From Betaproteobacteria bacterium UBA3031 (lineage in GTDB: Bacteria > Pseudomonadota > Gammaproteobacteria > Burkholderiales > Eutrophovitaceae): DNA of 10,133 nucleotides. A model generated the notes under the pieces. The model ran no database searches. It saw nothing but the letters and a program-made list of their open reading frames with translations, and was not told the DNA's origin. Location of the stretch: NCBI GenBank assembly GCA_002367635.1, contig DFDI01000029.1, positions 1 through 10,133 on the forward strand, given 5' to 3'. A program made the position numbers and the translations under genes. Numbering within the stretch: position 1 is the first letter of the stretch; the number at the start of each line of letters is the position of its first letter. Below are positions 6,502 to 10,133 of the stretch, in pieces.

Positions 6502-7203
6502 GTGCGTTACGTCATTTTAGACACCGAGACGACAGGCCTGAGTCCGGCAAACGGCCATCGAATTGTTGAGATCGCTGCGATTGAGGTTGAGAGTCGGAAC
6601 GTTACAAATAAGGTCTTTCAGGTTTATGTAAATCCGCAACGTCTCGTAGAGCCCGAGGCATTTCAAGTTCACGGCTTGAGTGATGAGTTTTTAGAAGACA
6701 AGCCGATGTTTGATGTCATCGTTAACGACTTGTTGGCATTCGTTAAAGGTAGTCAGGTTGTGATTCACAACGCGTCGTTTGATGTTGGTTTTTTGAATAT
6801 GGAATTCGAGAAACTAGGGCTTGGTGTCTTTACTGAGTATTGTGATGGGGTTATCGACTCTTTGGCTTTGGCGCGACGCCTACATCCTGGAAGGAGAAAT
6901 TCACTTGATGCGTTGTGTGAGCGGTATTCGATTGATCGCTCGTCCCGAACACTTCACGGCGCTTTGATAGATACGCAGTTACTCGCTGAAGTTTATTTAG
7001 CTATGACGCGAGGTCAAGATAGTTTATTAAGCGATGACGCTGATGAAGCGCAATCGATATCAAGCCAGGGATCTGAAGTTCCTGAGACTCATGTTCTTGT
7101 TGTGAAGGCATCAAAAGAAGAACTCAATGCACATGAAAAATATCTGGATCAATTAGAGCGTAGTGAGAATATTAAAGCGACGTGGACAATCGTAACCGAA
7201 TAG
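6502..7203 (+). CDS. dnaQ: DNA polymerase III epsilon subunit, 3'-5' proofreading exonuclease
   Basis: Epsilon is the proofreading subunit of the Pol III core and binds both alpha and theta. The 233-residue protein is slightly shorter than the 243 of E. coli. It carries the full DEDDh set: D7 and E9 in ILDTETTGL, D94 in HNASFDVGFLN, and H152 and D157 in LHGALIDTQLL. After the exonuclease domain (to about 172) comes a flexible linker rich in D, S and E (about 172-193), then a C-terminal segment (VLVVKASKEELNAHEKYLD) of the kind that binds the alpha polymerase. The start is GTG with a strong AGGAG six bases upstream (6491-6495). The stop TAG is immediately followed, in the same frame, by the GTG start of the DUF2256 gene. 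Confidence 0.97.
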   Translation: MRYVILDTETTGLSPANGHRIVEIAAIEVESRNVTNKVFQVYVNPQRLVEPEAFQVHGLSDEFLEDKPMFDVIVNDLLAFVKGSQVVIHNASFDVGFLNMEFEKLGLGVFTEYCDGVIDSLALARRLHPGRRNSLDALCERYSIDRSSRTLHGALIDTQLLAEVYLAMTRGQDSLLSDDADEAQSISSQGSEVPETHVLVVKASKEELNAHEKYLDQLERSENIKATWTIVTE

Positions 7204-7371
7204 GTGGGTCAGTCGATTAACCTTAAGCCTGCGGGTTATACAAAATCAAACCTGCCTTCCAAGGCATGCGTCACTTGTCGAAAGTCGTTTTCGTGGCGTA
7301 AGAAATGGGCAAGAGATTGGGAGCAGGTGAAATATTGCTCGGAGCGTTGTCGTCGCTCAACGGTGTCGTGA
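7204..7371 (+). CDS. DUF2256 zinc-ribbon-like small protein
   Basis: This 55-residue ORF lies between dnaQ and the photolyase gene. It carries the DUF2256 signature: CVTC (22-25), then FSWRKKWARDWEQVKYCS and a further CRR, giving C22, C25, C45 and C49 as a likely four-cysteine zinc site. The family's function is unknown. From memory, DUF2256 genes are frequent neighbours of FeS-type photolyase/cryptochrome genes, and that is what follows here after 7 bp. The GTG at 7204 is the only usual start before the conserved core and directly follows the dnaQ TAG, so translation probably depends on ribosomes finishing dnaQ; I see no separate Shine-Dalgarno sequence. Because of its size and GTG start, automatic annotation may miss it. 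Confidence 0.88.
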   Translation: MGQSINLKPAGYTKSNLPSKACVTCRKSFSWRKKWARDWEQVKYCSERCRRSTVS

Positions 7372-7378
7372 GTTGATT

Positions 7379-8905
7379 ATGAGACAGTTGCGCCTTATCT
7401 TGGGAGACCAGCTTAATTTAAATCACTCTTGGTTTAATGCGATCGAAAGTGACGTGGTTTACCTAATGATGGAGGTTAAGTCGGAGGCGAGTCGGTCTCC
7501 CCAACATGCGCAAAAGATACTAGGCACATTCGCGGCGATGCGGTTTTTTTCAAAAACATTAACTGATCAAGGGCATCATGTTGAATATGTTGACATCAAC
7601 GCTTCCGCAAATCATCACAGCTTTTGCGGTAATTTAGAACATTTCTGTTATAAATTAGCGATTAAGGAATTTATCTGGCAAGAGCCAGATTCTTGGTATG
7701 TTGATCAGGAGTTAAATGGGTTTCTTGATAGGTCCGAGCTATCCGGCGGCAGTGTCCCGTCGGAGCATTTCTACGAAGAGCGAGGTGCACTAGCCTTTTT
7801 CATGGAAGAGAAAAAATCCTGGAAAATGGAGAATTGGTATCGGCATTTGCGGCTCAAACATGACGTGTTAATGAGTGAATCTAAGCCCGTAGGAGGTGCT
7901 TGGAATTTCGACAAGGAAAATCGAAAAAACTGGCGTGGCGAGCCTACACCCAATTCCTTGCGGAGGCCGAAGCATGACCATACGAAATTATGGGGTGAAA
8001 TAGTAGAGTCTGGCATTACTACGTTCGGTAATCCAACCTCCGAAGCATTTCAATGGCCACTGAGTCGTGAGGAATCATTGGTAATGCTTAAGGATTTCTG
8101 CTCTGCGAATATAAGGTTCTTTGGTGATTATCAGGATGCTATGTCAGTTAAGCATCAGACACTCTTTCATTCGCTACTCTCGTTTTCTTTAAATTTGAAA
8201 ATGATTTCACCGCAAGAGGTAATTAATACGGTGGTTCAGGAGCTGGTTGAGGACCGGGAGAATATCGCAAGTATTGAGGGGTTTGTGAGGCAAGTGCTAG
8301 GGTGGAGGGAGTATATTCGTGGTATCTATTGGGCAAAAATGCCCGATTATTTGAAGAGTAATCACTTTCTATTTGGCAGAGAGCTACCTGGTTGGTTCTG
8401 GACGGGCGATGTTGGGATGAATTGTTTAAGTACAACCATTAAACAATCTTTGAATACTGCTTATGCGCACCATATACAGCGATTAATGATTGTCGGAAAT
8501 TTCTCATTGCTGGCAGGGTTGAATCCTCACGATGTTCACCATTGGTACCTGGGCATCTATATTGACGCACTAGAGTGGGTTGAGGCACCTAATACGATTG
8601 GGATGAGTCAGTATGCGGATGGGGGTGTGCTTGCAACGAAGCCATATGTCTCCAGTAGCGCTTACATTAACCGGATGAGTGATTACTGTAAGGGTTGTCA
8701 ATATAGCCGTAAAGAAAAGCACAACACAAAATCCTGCCCATTCGACACGCTATATTGGGACTTTTTGTCGAGTCAAAGAAGGTTTTTTGATAAAAACCCA
8801 AGAATGGCTATGATGTTGAAGAACTTGGATCGAAAATCAGATGAAGAGAAGAGTTTAATTGCGAATCACGCTAAGGTGTTGCGTGAGGGTATTGAAGAGT
8901 TATAA
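7379..8905 (+). CDS. FeS-BCP family (6-4) photolyase / bacterial cryptochrome
   Basis: This 508-residue protein belongs to the deoxyribodipyrimidine photolyase-related family, whose members (PhrB of Agrobacterium, CryB of Rhodobacter) bind FAD and a [4Fe-4S] cluster and repair (6-4) photoproducts or act as light sensors. It begins MRQLRLILGDQLN, the family N-terminus. Cluster ligands are C349, C437, C440 and C453 (MNCLSTT; YCKGCQ; KSCPFD), one residue off PhrB numbering as I recall it. The catalytic-pocket histidine pair lies in AYAHHIQRLM (H364, H365), and the FAD-binding region includes GMSQYADGG. I chose the ATG at 7379 because it gives this N-terminus; a TTG six bases upstream is possible. 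The ribosome-binding site is weak and lies inside the DUF2256 gene 7 bp upstream, suggesting coupling. No defect is visible, so it should be functional. Confidence 0.95.
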   Translation: MRQLRLILGDQLNLNHSWFNAIESDVVYLMMEVKSEASRSPQHAQKILGTFAAMRFFSKTLTDQGHHVEYVDINASANHHSFCGNLEHFCYKLAIKEFIWQEPDSWYVDQELNGFLDRSELSGGSVPSEHFYEERGALAFFMEEKKSWKMENWYRHLRLKHDVLMSESKPVGGAWNFDKENRKNWRGEPTPNSLRRPKHDHTKLWGEIVESGITTFGNPTSEAFQWPLSREESLVMLKDFCSANIRFFGDYQDAMSVKHQTLFHSLLSFSLNLKMISPQEVINTVVQELVEDRENIASIEGFVRQVLGWREYIRGIYWAKMPDYLKSNHFLFGRELPGWFWTGDVGMNCLSTTIKQSLNTAYAHHIQRLMIVGNFSLLAGLNPHDVHHWYLGIYIDALEWVEAPNTIGMSQYADGGVLATKPYVSSSAYINRMSDYCKGCQYSRKEKHNTKSCPFDTLYWDFLSSQRRFFDKNPRMAMMLKNLDRKSDEEKSLIANHAKVLREGIEEL

Positions 8906-8958
8906 ATTTTTTTAATCCTTCATTATGTTTTTTAAGCGTATATTTTTGGGGTGTGAGT

Positions 8959-9303
8959 ATGCTGGCGATGCGTAATTTGTTACTGATGTTTTTGGGGATG
9001 TTACCTTATCAGTTCGCAGGTGCTTGGAGTAGTGATGTTCAGGCTTCTGGTTCGTTCAAAGCTACTGTTGCTTATGAATCTCAAAACATCTACCAGGTTC
9101 ATATGTCCCCAGTATCTAACTTACATTGGATGACCACAGACGAGTGCGAATTAGAATTGCTGTTTGACGATGTTATTGTCGAAATATACGAAAAAAATGG
9201 TCAGCGCTTCGGCGCAGTTTTCCGGCTCGTGACAGAGGGTATTGCGCAAGAAGATTGGCCTACTTGTGCGGTGAGAGGCTTGTACAGCGAGGAGCCTAAA
9301 TAA
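8959..9303 (+). CDS. Small secreted protein of unknown function
   Basis: I do not recognise this family. From the ATG at 8959 it has 114 residues; GTG (8953) and a later ATG (8968) are alternative starts. GGGGTG (8948-8953) is placed correctly for the ATG at 8959. The N-terminus looks like a Sec signal peptide: Met-Leu-rich hydrophobic core LLLMFLGML, then likely cleavage after FAGA. The mature part is about 90 residues, acidic, and predicted mostly beta (alternating ATVAYES, LELLFDDVIVEIYEK, FGAVFRLV). Two cysteines, in DECELEL and PTCAVRG, could form a disulfide in the periplasm. It lies 53 bp after the photolyase on the same strand across an AT-rich gap, so it may be co-transcribed. Two TAA codons in a row end it. 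Confidence 0.72.
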   Translation: MLAMRNLLLMFLGMLPYQFAGAWSSDVQASGSFKATVAYESQNIYQVHMSPVSNLHWMTTDECELELLFDDVIVEIYEKNGQRFGAVFRLVTEGIAQEDWPTCAVRGLYSEEPK

Positions 9304-9318
9304 TAAAGCGCTAGATGT

Positions 9319-9975
9319 TCATGGTTGTTCTTTGATTTTTTTGGTCAAATCGACGCTGATACTATGCTTAAGCAATATGCTCAATGTGGGGTTTCTGGAA
9401 AGTAAGCGCTCGAGAGACGGTCGGTCCCACGTGATTAATTGTGTCTGCGTTCGGGTGATCGTTGTGGCTGAGGCGCTGCCGTTACTGATAAACGACATCT
9501 CCCCTATGAAAGTGCCATCAGACGTTCTGGCGATTTCTTTACTGTCTCTTATGATGGCAACTGTACCGTTTTGGATGAAATAAAGTTTGCTAGGTACTTC
9601 GTTCTGCGCTGTAAGTGTCGTATTAATGTCTGCGGTTTCCCATTGGCCAGAGCGCATCAGTTTCGCGAACTCAACCCGATTAAAGTTTGAAAAACTCGTA
9701 TCCAGCATTTCAAGTTCAATATCGCTTAATGAGACCTTAGATTGCTCGGTATACATTTGATACACGCGCCATATGTTAATGAGTGCAAACACGAGACACC
9801 AGGACAGAGGTAGCCAGTCCGGAGAACCCATCGGGTGAAAGTAATTGTAGATAATGGCGCCACTTGAGCTAATAATCGCAAGAATTCTTAGTGCAACAAT
9901 ATCCTTGACCGCAAATGATAGTGCAGTCAGGAAGAATGCAAGGTGTCCGACGATGGAGACAAGGTGTGTTGACAT
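9319..9975 (-). CDS. Popeye-like membrane protein with cyclic-nucleotide-binding-like domain
   Basis: The 218-residue protein has three membrane helices (about 5-22, 27-46, 53-73), then a cytosolic cupin-like domain (about 100-200) resembling cyclic-nucleotide-binding domains, with LYFIQNGTVAIIRD and GTFIGEMSFISNG (154-166). This layout, three helices plus a C-terminal nucleotide-binding-like domain, is that of Popeye-domain proteins, which have bacterial members. In CAP-type domains the phosphate-binding cassette ends in R-S-A; here it is SASA (167-170), so the phosphate-contacting arginine is missing and ligand binding is uncertain. There is no HTH or enzymatic output domain, so signalling would act through membrane partners. 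No Shine-Dalgarno sequence is visible, and the ATG lies in an inverted repeat arm. It is convergent with the small secreted protein, with 15 bp between them. Confidence 0.8.
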   Translation of the reverse strand: MSTHLVSIVGHLAFFLTALSFAVKDIVALRILAIISSSGAIIYNYFHPMGSPDWLPLSWCLVFALINIWRVYQMYTEQSKVSLSDIELEMLDTSFSNFNRVEFAKLMRSGQWETADINTTLTAQNEVPSKLYFIQNGTVAIIRDSKEIARTSDGTFIGEMSFISNGSASATTITRTQTQLITWDRPSLERLLSRNPTLSILLKHSISVDLTKKIKEQP

Positions 9976-9998
9976 GGGAACGTTACAGTTATTTTATA
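9969..9998 (+). promoter_or_regulatory. Candidate rightward promoter
   Basis: A perfect TTGACA (9969-9974) on the plus strand is followed by TTTTAT (9992-9997, 17-bp spacer) or TTTATA (9993-9998, 18-bp spacer). Transcription would begin near 10004, on the palindrome at 10003-10015, towards whatever gene lies right of the window. On the opposite strand, TATAAA (9993-9998) is a possible -10 for the Popeye-like gene but lacks a good -35. Confidence 0.35.
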
Positions 9999-10002
9999 AG
10001 CG

Positions 10003-10015
10003 AGGTATCATACCT
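10003..10015. promoter_or_regulatory. Operator-like palindrome
   Basis: AGGTATCATACCT is a perfect 6+1+6 palindrome. Its 1-base centre makes it a poor RNA hairpin but a good site for a dimeric repressor. It sits at the centre of the larger inverted repeat, at the expected start of the rightward transcript and just upstream of the leftward TATAAA. The regulator is unknown. Confidence 0.45.
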
Positions 10016-10035
10016 TTCTTCTTCCCATGTAACTA

Positions 10036-10063
10036 AAGACGCAGACCGTCAGTGTCTGCTCTT
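10036..10063. repeat. Imperfect inverted repeat in the right-end intergenic region
   Basis: GCAGAC (10041-10046) pairs with GTCTGC (10054-10059) around a 7-base loop. Skipping one bulged C (10040), AAGA pairs with TCTT, giving ten pairs in all. There is no T run on either side, so it is not a standard terminator. It could be a leader-RNA stem or a protein site. The rest of 9976-10133 shows no gene that I can support. Confidence 0.5.
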
Positions 10064-10127
10064 GGTCTTGATTTGTTAGAATCTTGATTGCTTTTAATCT
10101 ATTTGTTTTCATCAAAATACTTTCCAC

Positions 10128-10133
10128 GGAGTG
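10128..10133 (+). other. Possible first bases of a tRNA-Asp, or a Shine-Dalgarno sequence
   Basis: The window ends in GGAGTG. These six bases are exactly the 5' acceptor bases needed to pair with the 3' acceptor strand CCACTCC of the tRNA at the left edge (expected GGAGTGG). Equally, GGAG may be the ribosome-binding site of a gene starting beyond the window. Six bases cannot decide. Confidence 0.15.

Larger units (their letters stand above)
9968..10033. repeat. Inverted repeat enclosing the upstream region of the Popeye-like gene
   Basis: ACATGGGAA (9972-9980) is perfectly inverted as TTCCCATGT (10022-10030). Allowing one bulged base the arms extend to GTTGACATGGGAA (9968-9980) and TTCCCATGTAAC (10022-10033). 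The left arm contains the start codon of the leftward gene (9973-9975). A message starting beyond 10033 could fold so that the AUG is paired. Confidence 0.75.

Noticed and set aside
7373..7378. TTG at 7373 as the photolyase start
   Set aside because: The ATG at 7379 gives the family N-terminus MRQLRLILGDQLN, and the TTG would add two residues without support.
9306..9318. AGCGCT palindrome between the convergent genes as a terminator
   Set aside because: Only six bases with no loop, so it cannot form a hairpin terminator.
10027..10032. ATGTAA start-stop mini-ORF in the possible rightward leader
   Set aside because: There is no Shine-Dalgarno sequence, and such a hexamer is expected often by chance.

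Overview
This window looks like a chromosomal housekeeping region of a gammaproteobacterium with moderate GC content. The gene set and order match, as I recall it, the conserved neighbourhood of Pseudomonas and related gammas: tRNA-Asp, ppiD, fabI, mltD, gloB, a YafS-like methyltransferase, rnhA and dnaQ. The fairly AT-rich composition and the FeS-type photolyase suggest a marine or otherwise light-exposed lineage, but that is inference. No insertion sequence, integrase, CRISPR array or phage gene is visible.

Layout. Bases 1-20 are the 3' end of a tRNA, best matched to tRNA-Asp, followed by a rho-independent terminator. ppiD (periplasmic folding chaperone) runs rightward and converges on a leftward group, gloB > mltD > fabI. 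gloB is divergent, across only 30 bp, from a rightward cluster: methyltransferase, rnhA (4-bp overlap), dnaQ, a 55-aa DUF2256 zinc-ribbon-like gene starting on the base after the dnaQ stop, and a bacterial (6-4) photolyase/cryptochrome of the FeS-BCP family with all four iron-sulfur cysteines. A small secreted protein of unknown function follows. It converges with a leftward three-helix membrane protein carrying a cyclic-nucleotide-binding-like domain (Popeye-like). The last 158 bases are intergenic and hold several inverted repeats.

The most unusual observation concerns mltD. The gene ends in TAA, but the same frame continues for 64 more codons and encodes a recognisable LysM peptidoglycan-binding domain. 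This post-stop LysM is a diverged copy (about 65% identical residues, about 72% identical bases, counted by hand) of a LysM lying inside mltD upstream of the catalytic domain, where MltD proteins normally have none. The 227-bp gap between mltD and fabI is therefore a stranded protein domain: a recent nonsense truncation, a readthrough extension, or a sequence error.

Other points worth checking are the DUF2256-photolyase coupling, a start-codon-sequestering inverted repeat upstream of the Popeye-like gene, and a shared arrangement in which a perfect TTGACA box overlaps the start codon of the divergent neighbour.
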